Shown here: piece after piece, positions 1 to 8,094 of the stretch | Position numbering within the stretch: the stretch's first letter is position 1 | Layout: each line of letters starts with the position of its first letter | DNA from: Flavobacteriaceae bacterium | GTDB taxonomy: Bacteria; Bacteroidota; Bacteroidia; Flavobacteriales; Flavobacteriaceae | Direction: 5' to 3' | Assembly: GCA_017857815.1 (NCBI GenBank) | Contig: JAFMCL010000001.1 | Span: 62,001 to 126,000, forward strand | DNA length: 64,000 bases | Made by a program: the position numbers and the translations under genes | The notes under the pieces: model-generated | Told to the model about the DNA's origin: nothing | Databases searched by the model: none | Seen by the model: the letters and a program-made list of their open reading frames with translations, nothing else

Positions 1-291
1 TTTATCATTATGTTTCTGTTTTTCAATTGATAAAGCATTTTTCTTGCGTTTGGGGAAGTCAGCTCTTAACATGACATAATTTTCAACAGCATAAGCCTTA
101 AAGCTTTCCTCTTCCCAAATCTCTTTTTCTAATTTAATGCATGGAATGCACCAATCAGAGCCAGAAAAAACAAGAATTAATTTTTGGTTATTCTTTTTTG
201 ATTTTTGAGTTGCAACCTTCCAATCGGTTTCCCAGTTTTGTGCTGTTAATGAGAAACTTAAAAGAAATATAAATACATATATAATTTTCAT
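1..291 (-). CDS. Thioredoxin-family exported protein (partial, C-terminus outside window)
   Basis: The reading frame runs from an ATG at 291 to the window edge (97 codons visible, no stop). The N-terminus is a short hydrophobic signal peptide ending around TAQ, followed by a thioredoxin-like segment with the dithiol motif WCIPC near residue 50. Thioredoxin-fold proteins with CxxC sites reduce disulfides, and an exported one would act in the periplasm on redox folding or cytochrome maturation. It follows the purM-like gene on the same strand after 52 bases, so the two may be cotranscribed. Family membership is clear; the specific function is not, because the C-terminal half is missing. Confidence 0.8.
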   Translation of the reverse strand, partial: MKIIYVFIFLLSFSLTAQNWETDWKVATQKSKKNNQKLILVFSGSDWCIPCIKLEKEIWEEESFKAYAVENYVMLRADFPKRKKNALSIEKQKHNDK

Positions 292-343
292 ATTAATAAA
301 TTCACGAATTATAATAAAGATTCTTTTTTGAGAGAATTTGATT

Positions 344-1513
344 TTAATATTCGAATGTACCCATTTCGGTTTTGATCGTGAGCGCTTTTTTAGAAGAAGC
401 CGCAACCCTTCCGATTATCTGAGCGTCTACATCAAAAGTAGTTGAAATTTCAATAATTTTTTCAGCATGTTCCGCGGGAACATAAAGCTCCATTCGATGA
501 CCCATATTAAAAACTTCATACATCTCTTTCCATGAAGTTCCTGACTCTTGTTGAATCAATTCAAATAATGGAGGAACTGGAAACAAATTGTCCTTTATAA
601 CATGAAGTTCATCAATAAAGTGAAGGATTTTGGTTTGTGCACCTCCACTACAATGAACCATTCCATGAATGGAAGATCGATCTATCGTTTCAAATATTTT
701 TTTAATGATGGGTGCATAAGTTCGTGTGGGGGAAAGTACGAGCTTCCCAACATCCAAAGGAGTATTGTTTGATGGATCTGTAAGATTTTTTGTTCCTGAA
801 TAAACCAATTCAGCCGGAACAGAAGCATCAAAAGTTTCTGGATATTTTTCTTTTAATTTCTTATTAAAAACATCATGTCTTGCCGAGGTAAGTCCATTAC
901 TTCCCATGCCTCCATTGTATTGCTTTTCATAAGTTGCTTTCCCAAAAGAAGACAAACCAACGATGATATCGCCGGGTTTGATATTCGCATTATTGATCAC
1001 TTCACTGCGTTTCATTCTTGCCGTTACGGTAGAATCTACTATAATGGTTTGAACCAAATCACCCACATCAGCGGTTTCTCCACCGGTGCTGTGAATAGTA
1101 ACTCCAAAAGATGATAATTCAGCCAATAATTCTTCACTACCATTGATAATTGCCGATAAGACTTCGGCAGGGATTCTGTTTTTATTTCGTCCTATGGTAG
1201 AAGACAACATGATATTTTCTATAGCACCAACGCAAAGAAGATCATCTATATTCATGATCAACGCATCTTGCGCAATGCCTTTCCATACTGACAGGTCACC
1301 AGTCTCTTTCCAGTAGGCATAGGCCAAAGAGGACTTGGTTCCAGCGCCGTCGGCATGCATGACAATACAATGATCTTCACTACTGGTAAGATGATCTGGT
1401 ACAATTTTGCAAAATGCTTTAGGAAAAAGCCCTTTGTCAATGTTTTTAATTGCTTTATGAACGTCTTCCTTTTGGGAGGAGACGCCTCTGAGACGATATC
1501 GATCTTCAATCAT
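344..1513 (-). CDS. purM: AIR synthase-related protein, probable phosphoribosylformylglycinamidine cyclo-ligase (PurM-like)
   Basis: 389 aa. The protein has the PurM/AIR-synthase fold layout: an ATP/Mg-binding N-terminal half (HADGAGTKSSLAY near residue 53, MNIDDLLCVGA near 88, HSTGGETADV near 141) and a C-terminal half with GLSSFGKATYEKQYNGGMGSNG near 190. PurM converts formylglycinamidine ribotide to aminoimidazole ribotide in purine synthesis. Bacteroidota typically carry this slightly long form of about 390 residues, often labelled only 'AIR synthase related', so the enzymatic role is inferred from family and not from a diagnostic residue. It is divergent from the glutamine synthetase gene. 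Confidence 0.8.
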   Translation of the reverse strand: MIEDRYRLRGVSSQKEDVHKAIKNIDKGLFPKAFCKIVPDHLTSSEDHCIVMHADGAGTKSSLAYAYWKETGDLSVWKGIAQDALIMNIDDLLCVGAIENIMLSSTIGRNKNRIPAEVLSAIINGSEELLAELSSFGVTIHSTGGETADVGDLVQTIIVDSTVTARMKRSEVINNANIKPGDIIVGLSSFGKATYEKQYNGGMGSNGLTSARHDVFNKKLKEKYPETFDASVPAELVYSGTKNLTDPSNNTPLDVGKLVLSPTRTYAPIIKKIFETIDRSSIHGMVHCSGGAQTKILHFIDELHVIKDNLFPVPPLFELIQQESGTSWKEMYEVFNMGHRMELYVPAEHAEKIIEISTTFDVDAQIIGRVAASSKKALTIKTEMGTFEY

Positions 1514-1674
1514 AGAATATATTAAAGTTCAAAATTAACATTAATCAATTGAAATGAATTTATTAGACAATAGAATTATTAACTAGATATCAAAAAAAAA
1601 CGATTACTTTCAAAAAAAACACTTATATTCAAATAAGTCCATGAAAAATTATTGATAAATCCTCAGTTTAATAC

Positions 1675-1707
1675 TTGCTTTAATGAGAATATGATAATTT
1701 ATATTTG
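1675..1707 (+). promoter_or_regulatory. Bacteroidota-type promoter for glutamine synthetase
   Basis: TTG at 1675-1677 and TATATTTG at 1700-1707 are 22 bases apart and match the -33/-7 form TTG / TAnnTTTG. The predicted start near 1714 would leave a leader of about 110 nt before the ATG at 1828, long enough for post-transcriptional control, although I see no recognisable riboswitch. Confidence 0.5.
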
Positions 1708-1827
1708 TTAATATAGATGTGTTGACAAAAAGGTTGGGGCTAATTTACAATTTGGGAAAAGAAGAAGATTCTTATTCAGAAGAAATTTTATTTTTACTTA
1801 GGTTTAAACAAAAAATTATATTACATC

Positions 1828-2835
1828 ATGAGTAAGTCTAAATTAGAGTACATATGGTTAGATGGGTATCAACCAACTGCCAGTTTAAGAAGTAAAACAA
1901 AAATAGTTAATAATTTTAGCGGAAAGCTTGAAGACTGCCCAATTTGGTCATTTGATGGATCATCTACGCGACAAGCAGAAGGTGGATCCTCTGACTGTCT
2001 TCTCAAGCCTGTGGCAATCTATTCAGATCCAGATCGTAAGGATGGGTTTTTGGTAATGACTGAAGTTCTAAACGCAGACAATACTCCTCATGTTTCGAAT
2101 GGAAGAGCAACTATTGATGACGATGACAATGATTTCTGGTTCGGTTTCGAGCAAGAATATTTCCTTTGGGAACCTGAAACAAATTTACCGCTAGGTTTTC
2201 CTAGAGATCAAACACCTCAGGGTCAGTTCTATTGTTCTGCAGGTGCTAAAAATGCATTTGGAAGAGAAATGGTCGAAGAACATCTTGAACATTGTCTAGA
2301 AGCAGGTATTAACGTTGAAGGTGTAAATGCAGAAGTTGCTGCGGGTCAATGGGAATATCAGTGCTTTGCGATGGGTGCAAAACAAGCTGGTGATGAAATT
2401 TGGGTTTCAAGATACTTATTAGAGCGTCTTGGTGAAAAATACGGATTGGCCATCAACTGGCATCCAAAACCTCTTGGAGACACTGACTGGAATGGTTCAG
2501 GTATGCACGCCAACTTCTCTAATGAGACTTTAAGAACTTGCGGTTCTAAGGAGACTTACGAGAAAATCTGTGAGGCCTTTAGACCTGTGGTTAAAGAACA
2601 TATAGAGGTTTATGGCGCTTATAACGACCAACGTTTAACTGGAGCTCATGAGACACAATCAATAAACGAATTTAGTTTTGGTGTATCTGATAGAGGTGCG
2701 TCGATAAGAATTCCTATCTTAACTGTTCAAAATGGATGGAAAGGTTGGTTGGAAGACAGAAGACCTTCTTCTAACGGTGATCCATATAAAATTGCAGGAA
2801 GAATTATTAAGACTGTCAAATCCGCAAAGATATAA
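1828..2835 (+). CDS. glnA: Glutamine synthetase, GSII (eukaryote-like) type
   Basis: 335 aa, about the length of GSII enzymes and much shorter than GSI (about 470) or GSIII (about 730). It has the beta-grasp N-terminal domain followed by the catalytic domain: FGFEQEYFLW near 109, the glutamate ligands around EVAAGQWEYQ near 168, the ATP/ammonium region NGSGMHANFS near 224, and ETQSINEFSFGVSDRG near 273. It condenses glutamate and ammonia to glutamine using ATP, in the cytoplasm. It appears monocistronic, with its own promoter and a hairpin terminator directly after the stop. Confidence 0.93.
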   Translation: MSKSKLEYIWLDGYQPTASLRSKTKIVNNFSGKLEDCPIWSFDGSSTRQAEGGSSDCLLKPVAIYSDPDRKDGFLVMTEVLNADNTPHVSNGRATIDDDDNDFWFGFEQEYFLWEPETNLPLGFPRDQTPQGQFYCSAGAKNAFGREMVEEHLEHCLEAGINVEGVNAEVAAGQWEYQCFAMGAKQAGDEIWVSRYLLERLGEKYGLAINWHPKPLGDTDWNGSGMHANFSNETLRTCGSKETYEKICEAFRPVVKEHIEVYGAYNDQRLTGAHETQSINEFSFGVSDRGASIRIPILTVQNGWKGWLEDRRPSSNGDPYKIAGRIIKTVKSAKI

Positions 2836-2883
2836 TAACACTTGACTATATTTGATTCTATGTGGAATTAAATTTGACACAGA

Positions 2884-2915
2884 AACATCCTATCTCATCG
2901 ATGGGATGTTTTTTT
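2884..2915 (+). terminator. Intrinsic terminator after glutamine synthetase
   Basis: Stem AACATCC (2884-2890) pairs with GGATGTT (2904-2910) and is followed by a run of T to 2915. It lies between two convergent genes and its T-run touches the stop codon of the antiporter gene on the other strand. Confidence 0.7.
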
Positions 2916-3897
2916 ATAAGAATAATGGAATGAGAAAAATAGCGTAAAAAATCAATAAAATCAACCCTTCTTTCCTTCCTAGCTTAAGTTTTTCAGGAAT
3001 AAGCACCAATGGTAGAACCATAACAGAAATACCAATCATCCACCAAATATCATTATTTAAAAGACCGGTGTCTTGAACCATAACAGGATGTACCATTGAG
3101 GTTATCCCCATTACGGCAAGGAGGTTAAAAATATTCGAGCCGATAAGATTCCCTAAGGAGATCGCCTTTTCTTTATTGATTACTGCAATTATTGACGCGG
3201 ACAATTCTGGAATACTGGTTCCCAATGAAACAATGGTAACGCTTATGATCCTTTCAGTTACTCCAAAGTCCTGCGCTAAAAAGACAGCTCCTTTAATCAA
3301 AACTTCGGAACCCAACCAGAGACTAAATCCACCAACGATGAGGTACATAGAGGTTTTTGAAACGGGAAGTAATTCTTCGACTTCCAGTAGAACTTCATCG
3401 GGATCGTTTTTCTTAAACTTGATGAGATAAACTATAAACAGGACAAGTATGAAAAACATAAATGCTCCTTCTGTTGCATTCAATTCCTTATCATAGGCAA
3501 CGAAAATATAGAATAAAACAGTGGCAAGTATCATCATTGGCCAGTCCGTTTTGTAAAAGCTTTGGGGGACTTCAATGGGACATATCAATAAAATAACTGC
3601 AAGTACGAGTCCTAAATTGGCAATGTTAGACCCTACTACATTTCCCAAGGCAAGATCCGGATGCCCACTTAAAGCCGATTGAATACTAACGATCAACTCA
3701 GGAGCGGAAGTAGCAAAAGAGACAACAGTCATTCCAATAACAATTTTTGGAATAGAAAATCTTAATGATAATGCAACTGCTGCATGCATCAGCCAATCCC
3801 CTCCCTTTATCAATAAAAAAATACCAATTGCTACTGCTATAAAAGCCATCAAATAAATTTGTTCAAATATAGGACTTCGAATTAAAATATTTAACAC
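2914..3897 (-). CDS. Calcium/sodium antiporter (CaCA family, YrbG-like)
   Basis: 327 aa with about ten hydrophobic helices and the two inverted alpha-repeat signatures of the CaCA family: GNVVGSNIANLGL near residue 84 and GNLIGSNIFNLLAV near 247, each paired with a preceding helix containing SFATSAPEL and SLGTSIPEL. Members exchange Na+ for Ca2+ across the inner membrane. The acidic loop between the two halves (DPDEVLLEVEELLP) is on the expected cytoplasmic linker. It is a single gene with no obvious operon partner. Confidence 0.92.
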   Translation of the reverse strand: MLNILIRSPIFEQIYLMAFIAVAIGIFLLIKGGDWLMHAAVALSLRFSIPKIVIGMTVVSFATSAPELIVSIQSALSGHPDLALGNVVGSNIANLGLVLAVILLICPIEVPQSFYKTDWPMMILATVLFYIFVAYDKELNATEGAFMFFILVLFIVYLIKFKKNDPDEVLLEVEELLPVSKTSMYLIVGGFSLWLGSEVLIKGAVFLAQDFGVTERIISVTIVSLGTSIPELSASIIAVINKEKAISLGNLIGSNIFNLLAVMGITSMVHPVMVQDTGLLNNDIWWMIGISVMVLPLVLIPEKLKLGRKEGLILLIFYAIFLIPLFL

Positions 3898-4017
3898 ATT
3901 TAAGATTTAAACCTTGGCTTATTTGTAAAGGATAAAATACATGAAATAAGATTTTACTCTATTTTTTTTTTTACTTAACCTTTATTTGTTTTGACTACAA
4001 AACAGAGAGATTATCCA

Positions 4018-4047
4018 TTGTATAAAGTTATAATTAATCTATATTTG
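4018..4047 (+). promoter_or_regulatory. Promoter of tRNA-Arg
   Basis: TTG at 4018-4020, 19-base spacer, TATATTTG at 4040-4047: a full match to the flavobacterial -33/-7 pattern, about 80 bases upstream of the tRNA. Confidence 0.65.
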
Positions 4048-4129
4048 TACACCTAAGTTTTTATACCGTTTGGTTTGTGTTATAAAAATGGATTATGATT
4101 TTTACAACTCCTAATAAAAAACAAAAAAG

Positions 4130-4203
4130 GGCCTCGTAGCATAATTGAATAGTGCACTTGATTACGGCTCAAGAGGTTAGAGGTTTGAGTCCTCTCGAGG
4201 TCA
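4130..4203 (+). tRNA. tRNA-Arg(ACG)
   Basis: A full cloverleaf can be drawn: acceptor GGCCTCG/CGAGGTC (one G-T pair), D stem GCAT/GTGC, anticodon stem CTTGA/TCAAG with loop TTACGGC (anticodon ACG), T stem AGAGG/CCTCT, discriminator A at 4203. CCA is not encoded. The D loop has G18-A19 instead of GG, and the T loop has T at position 56 instead of C, so the usual G19-C56 tertiary pair is replaced by A19-U56. Confidence 0.93.
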
Positions 4204-4207
4204 CGAA

Positions 4208-4240
4208 AAACCAGCTCATTACAAGAGCTGGTTTCTTTTT
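4208..4240 (+). terminator. Terminator of tRNA-Arg
   Basis: Perfect 10-bp stem AAACCAGCTC (4208-4217) / GAGCTGGTTT (4225-4234) followed by CTTTTTT, starting 5 bases after the tRNA. Confidence 0.85.
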
Positions 4241-4453
4241 TGGGGTAACGAATTACTCTATTTTCTTGACATTTCACTTCTGAATCTATAGTGCTCATTT
4301 GGCTTAACTCTATGTCCTTTAACGAAGTACTGAATCCCTCCATTTATTAATATAATATATCTATTAATTTTAAAGAAATCCCAGAACTTACTGAAGATGA
4401 TATGCCTTTATTGAATCGTAATTACTTAATTATATTGATGCTATGATATCTTT

Positions 4454-6766
4454 TTATTCCTGAGTCATCGAATAAGGTCTTGAAGACTTTTCAGTACCTA
4501 ATGTAATATTTGGGTTTGGACTCATCTCTACAGAAAAAATAGATCCATTCATGATTTCGTCATAAGTAATGTAATTTTTCTTGTGGGCAGTTTTGTTTTT
4601 AAAGATCGCGTCGATATAGATGTTTTCCTTTGAATTGTTGGCTGCTTTCATTTCAAAAGTATTCCCATTTTGAAGGTGTAATTTGATGTTTTTAAATAAA
4701 GGGCTCCCCATTGCATATTGACCAGTTCCTGGAGTTACTGGATAAAAACCCATGGCAGAAAAAACATACCAAGCAGAGGTTTGACCATTGTCTTCATCAC
4801 CACAGAGTCCATCGGGTGCAGAAGAGTATAGCTTGTCCATAATATCCCTAGCTCTCATCTGAGATTTCCACGGTTGCCCAAGCCAGTTATATAAATATAT
4901 AGCATGCTGAATGGGTTGATTTCCGTGAGCATACTGCCCCATATTCCCCACAAGCATTTCAGTTATCTCGTGTATTTGTTGACCGTAATAGGAATCATTA
5001 AAAGTGGGTTCCGCAGTAAAAACCTCATCTAAACGATTACGCATTTTGTCTATACCTCCAAAGGATTCTGCCAAACCAATTGGGTCGTGAAACACACACC
5101 AAGTCCAGTGCCAGGAGGAACCTTCAGTAAAGGCATCACCCCATTTATCGGGAGTGAAAGTATTCGCCCAAGTGCCATTTTCATTCTTCCCCCTCATAAA
5201 TCCAATTTCGGGATCAAATAGTAATTTATAATTCATACTTCTCTTTCTAAACAGATCAACTTCTTCTTTTGGTTTGTCCAAAGCTTTTGAAAGCTCAGCA
5301 ATGCTCCAATCTGCAAAAGCATATTCTAAAGTACGTGCAGCGTTTTCATTTACCCCAACATTGTATGGGACGTATCCCAAAACATTATAATAATCCGCTC
5401 CAAAACGCCCCACAGAATTTACGGGGCCTTTACTTTCGGTATTTTTCAGGATTGCTTCATAAAGGATGTTTATATCATATCCTCGGATTCCTCTTAAATA
5501 AGCATCTGCAATATTCACCGCAGAATTTGACCCCACCATACAGTCTCTGTGTCCTGGACTTGCCCATTCTGGCAGCCAACCACTTTCCTTATAGGTATTA
5601 ACCAAGCCTTGCATCACCTGACTCAAGTAATCAGGGTACATGATGGTGAAAAAAGGAAATACAGCCCTAAAGGTATCCCAAAAGCCATTGTCAGTAAACA
5701 TATACCCTGGAAGAACCTTACCATTATAGGGGCTATAATGGACAATATCATCATTGACATCGAGCTCATAAAATTTCCTTGGAAATAACAAGACGCGATA
5801 GAGTGCGGTGTAAAATGTTCTAAATTGCTCAACACTCCCTCCTTCAATTTCTATTCTGCCAAGCTCATTATTCCAAAGTGTTGCAGCCTTATTTTTAGTT
5901 TGCTCGAAAGTATCATTCCCAATTTCCCTTTTTAGATTAAGTTCTGCCTGCTCCAAATTGATAAAAGATGACGCCACTTTTGCCGTCACTTTTTCGTTGT
6001 CTTCTGTTTTAAAACTCAAGACTGCTCCAACATGGTAACCTTCTGCACTTAATGACTGAGTTAAATTCCCATTATCTGCCTTCTTGTTTTCGCTGGTTTT
6101 CCATGTCTGTATTTCATCAAAATCTTTATCAAAATAAATCACAAAGTAATTGTGGAAATTATCGGGTACTCCGCCACTATTATTTCGACAATAGCCAACT
6201 ATTTTTCTTTCTTTAGGAAAGACTTTGACCATTGATCCTTTGAAAAACCCATCAATTAAAACATGAGCATTTTCCGTTTTGGGAAATGTAAATTGAAACT
6301 GCGCACCGCGTTCTGTTGGAGTTATTTCAGTAGTGACATCGTAGTCGGCTAAATATACTTTATAGTAATGCGGTTTACTAGTTTCAGCTTTGTGGGAAAA
6401 CCATGAAGCACGTTGGCCTTCATTGACTATAAGCTCACCCGTTTCAGGAAACAGAGAAAATGCAGCATAATCATTAATCCAAGGACTTGGCTGATGCGTT
6501 TGTTTAAACCCCCTTATTTTATTGGCATCGTAAGAATAACACCAACCATTTCCCATTTCGCCTGTTTGAGGCGTCCAAAAATTCATTCCCCAAGGGGTAG
6601 CGATTGCTGGGTAGGTGTTTCCATTGGAAAGCTCAAAAGCTGAATCTGTTCCTACCAAAGGATTTACAAAATCTACAAGATCATCAGTGGTTTCTGAGAG
6701 ATTACGTTCTTGTGCTTCAATACCATTTAATACAAAAAGTAACACTATGAATCTTACTGTTTTCAT
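4454..6766 (-). CDS. GH92 family alpha-1,2-mannosidase, secreted
   Basis: 770 aa with an N-terminal signal peptide (about residues 1-18, cleavage after IEAQ). It is colinear with GH92: VNPLVGTDS near 33, PWGMNFWTPQTG near 58, GFKQTHQPSPWINDY near 86, then the (alpha/alpha)6 barrel with TDNGFWDTFRAVFPF near 356, HEITEMLVGNMGQY near 595 and GDEDNGQTSAWYVFSAMGFYPV near 658, which carry the calcium-binding and catalytic acidic residues known in the family. These enzymes trim alpha-mannose from N-glycans or mannans, usually in the periplasm. The gene stands alone, with no SusC/D next to it. Substrate linkage is inferred from the family only. Confidence 0.93.
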   Translation of the reverse strand: MKTVRFIVLLFVLNGIEAQERNLSETTDDLVDFVNPLVGTDSAFELSNGNTYPAIATPWGMNFWTPQTGEMGNGWCYSYDANKIRGFKQTHQPSPWINDYAAFSLFPETGELIVNEGQRASWFSHKAETSKPHYYKVYLADYDVTTEITPTERGAQFQFTFPKTENAHVLIDGFFKGSMVKVFPKERKIVGYCRNNSGGVPDNFHNYFVIYFDKDFDEIQTWKTSENKKADNGNLTQSLSAEGYHVGAVLSFKTEDNEKVTAKVASSFINLEQAELNLKREIGNDTFEQTKNKAATLWNNELGRIEIEGGSVEQFRTFYTALYRVLLFPRKFYELDVNDDIVHYSPYNGKVLPGYMFTDNGFWDTFRAVFPFFTIMYPDYLSQVMQGLVNTYKESGWLPEWASPGHRDCMVGSNSAVNIADAYLRGIRGYDINILYEAILKNTESKGPVNSVGRFGADYYNVLGYVPYNVGVNENAARTLEYAFADWSIAELSKALDKPKEEVDLFRKRSMNYKLLFDPEIGFMRGKNENGTWANTFTPDKWGDAFTEGSSWHWTWCVFHDPIGLAESFGGIDKMRNRLDEVFTAEPTFNDSYYGQQIHEITEMLVGNMGQYAHGNQPIQHAIYLYNWLGQPWKSQMRARDIMDKLYSSAPDGLCGDEDNGQTSAWYVFSAMGFYPVTPGTGQYAMGSPLFKNIKLHLQNGNTFEMKAANNSKENIYIDAIFKNKTAHKKNYITYDEIMNGSIFSVEMSPNPNITLGTEKSSRPYSMTQE

Positions 6767-7341
6767 TCTTTATTTTTTTATTCTTCTATTGACAACGGTG
6801 TCACTCTTAAAAAAAATCGTTTTATTTTATTTTGTTTATAAATTTATGTAAAATTCAATTAGTTTAATACCTATTTAAGTCGATCTTCTTGTTTTTACCC
6901 AAACCCAGAATTTGGCTCAGCTCCCATTATAATTTTAATAGTATGTCTTGTAAAATATCTTCAGCTGTAATATTATGACTTCAAATAAGTTTTACCAAAT
7001 TAAGTAAATGGTCAATCAACGATTAAAGACCAATTAAGTAATCAGTGTTTTAATTAACTTAAGGATTCAATTGGTTAATTTGTTGTTTTTCATATCATTA
7101 CCAAATATCTAAAACAATCACTAATTCTTAATTATACTTAAAAATTATGTGGAAAGTCAAATGAGAAATTGGCACCTACCTAGAGAGGACCGTATTAAAA
7201 AGCAAAAAGGGCGGAAATGCAACCATACATCACCAACCCTTTAAGGTATTAACGCTGCGTGAACAACGCTTACAAATTTAAAACTTATAAACTGATTAAG
7301 TCTATTTGTTTCGATTAATTCACAAAATAATTATTTGTTAA
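6767..7341. other. Intergenic region between glpF and the GH92 gene
   Basis: 575 bases without a convincing gene. It is very AT-rich. It contains the palindrome at 6790-6803, a CCAATT...AATTGG pair around 7030-7077, and near 7204-7243 an AAAGGG/CCCTTT pairing with a long loop that could end the glp operon on the minus strand. No RNA gene was recognised. Confidence 0.4.
6790..6803 (-). promoter_or_regulatory. Palindrome upstream of GH92 gene, possible operator
   Basis: TGACA-ACGG-TGTCA, a perfect 5-bp inverted repeat with a 4-base centre, 24-37 bases before the GH92 start codon. This size and place suit a dimeric repressor or activator site, but no regulator gene lies nearby. Confidence 0.35.
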
Positions 7342-8094
7342 TTAAGCAATCGCTTCTAACGCCAAAAAGGCCATCCCAGCAAGAACTGACCCTGTTATCG
7401 GACCCAATACGGGAACCCAACTGTAGCTCCAATCTGCTTTTTTGTTTTTTCTAGGAAGCAATTGATACATCAACCGCGGTCCAAAGTCCCGTGCGGGGTT
7501 AATAGCATAACCTGTAGCTCCACCTAAAGCCATTCCAATTACCCAAACTAAAATCCCTACGGGAAGGGCATCCAAGGAACCCAGTCCAAAATTTTGAATT
7601 TCACTTCCACTGATTTCAATATTCGGCCCCACGATAAACAACACCCCAAACACAAGCATAAAAGTTCCAATAAGCTCAGTTAAAAAATTGTTTTTAAAAT
7701 TCCTTATGGCTGGTGCCGTGCAAAAAGTTCCACGAACAGTGTTTTCATCTTCTGTTGCTTTGTAATGGTCTAAATAGGTCAAATAACACAACCAACTTCC
7801 AAACATGGCGCCCGCTGTTTGACTTATGAAATAACCAGGCACCAATGACCAAGAAAATTTTCCTACTACAGCAAGCCCTATCGAAACAGCAGGGTTGAGG
7901 TGAGCACCACTAGATTTGGAGGTGATATAAACTGCTACAAAAACAGCAAAACCCCATGCACTTGTTATTAATACCAATGGAGATTGGTTTTCAGCATATG
8001 TTTTTCTCAAACTAACATTGGCAACTACTCCTGCTCCCAGAAGAATTAGAATAGCTGTACCAATAAATTCAGCAATAAGAGGATGCATTAACAT
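7342..8094 (-). CDS. glpF: Glycerol uptake facilitator / aquaglyceroporin (MIP family)
   Basis: 250 aa, six transmembrane helices and two half-helices with the MIP NPA boxes: GAHLNPAVSIGLAVVG near 64 and TGYAINPARDFGPR near 196. The D/R after the second NPA (NPARDFGPR) is the aquaglyceroporin form, so glycerol is the expected substrate. The first codons overlap the end of glpD by 7 bases, indicating translational coupling. It is last in the operon glpK-glpD-glpF, which takes up glycerol, phosphorylates it and oxidises it. Confidence 0.93.
   Translation of the reverse strand: MLMHPLIAEFIGTAILILLGAGVVANVSLRKTYAENQSPLVLITSAWGFAVFVAVYITSKSSGAHLNPAVSIGLAVVGKFSWSLVPGYFISQTAGAMFGSWLCYLTYLDHYKATEDENTVRGTFCTAPAIRNFKNNFLTELIGTFMLVFGVLFIVGPNIEISGSEIQNFGLGSLDALPVGILVWVIGMALGGATGYAINPARDFGPRLMYQLLPRKNKKADWSYSWVPVLGPITGSVLAGMAFLALEAIA

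Noticed and set aside
4080-4343. 87-aa minus-strand open frame
   Set aside because: It is the antisense of tRNA-Arg and its terminator; the translation has no protein-like features.
7204-7243. Terminator of the glp operon
   Set aside because: The AAAGGG/CCCTTT pairing has a loop of more than 25 bases; too weak to list as a feature.
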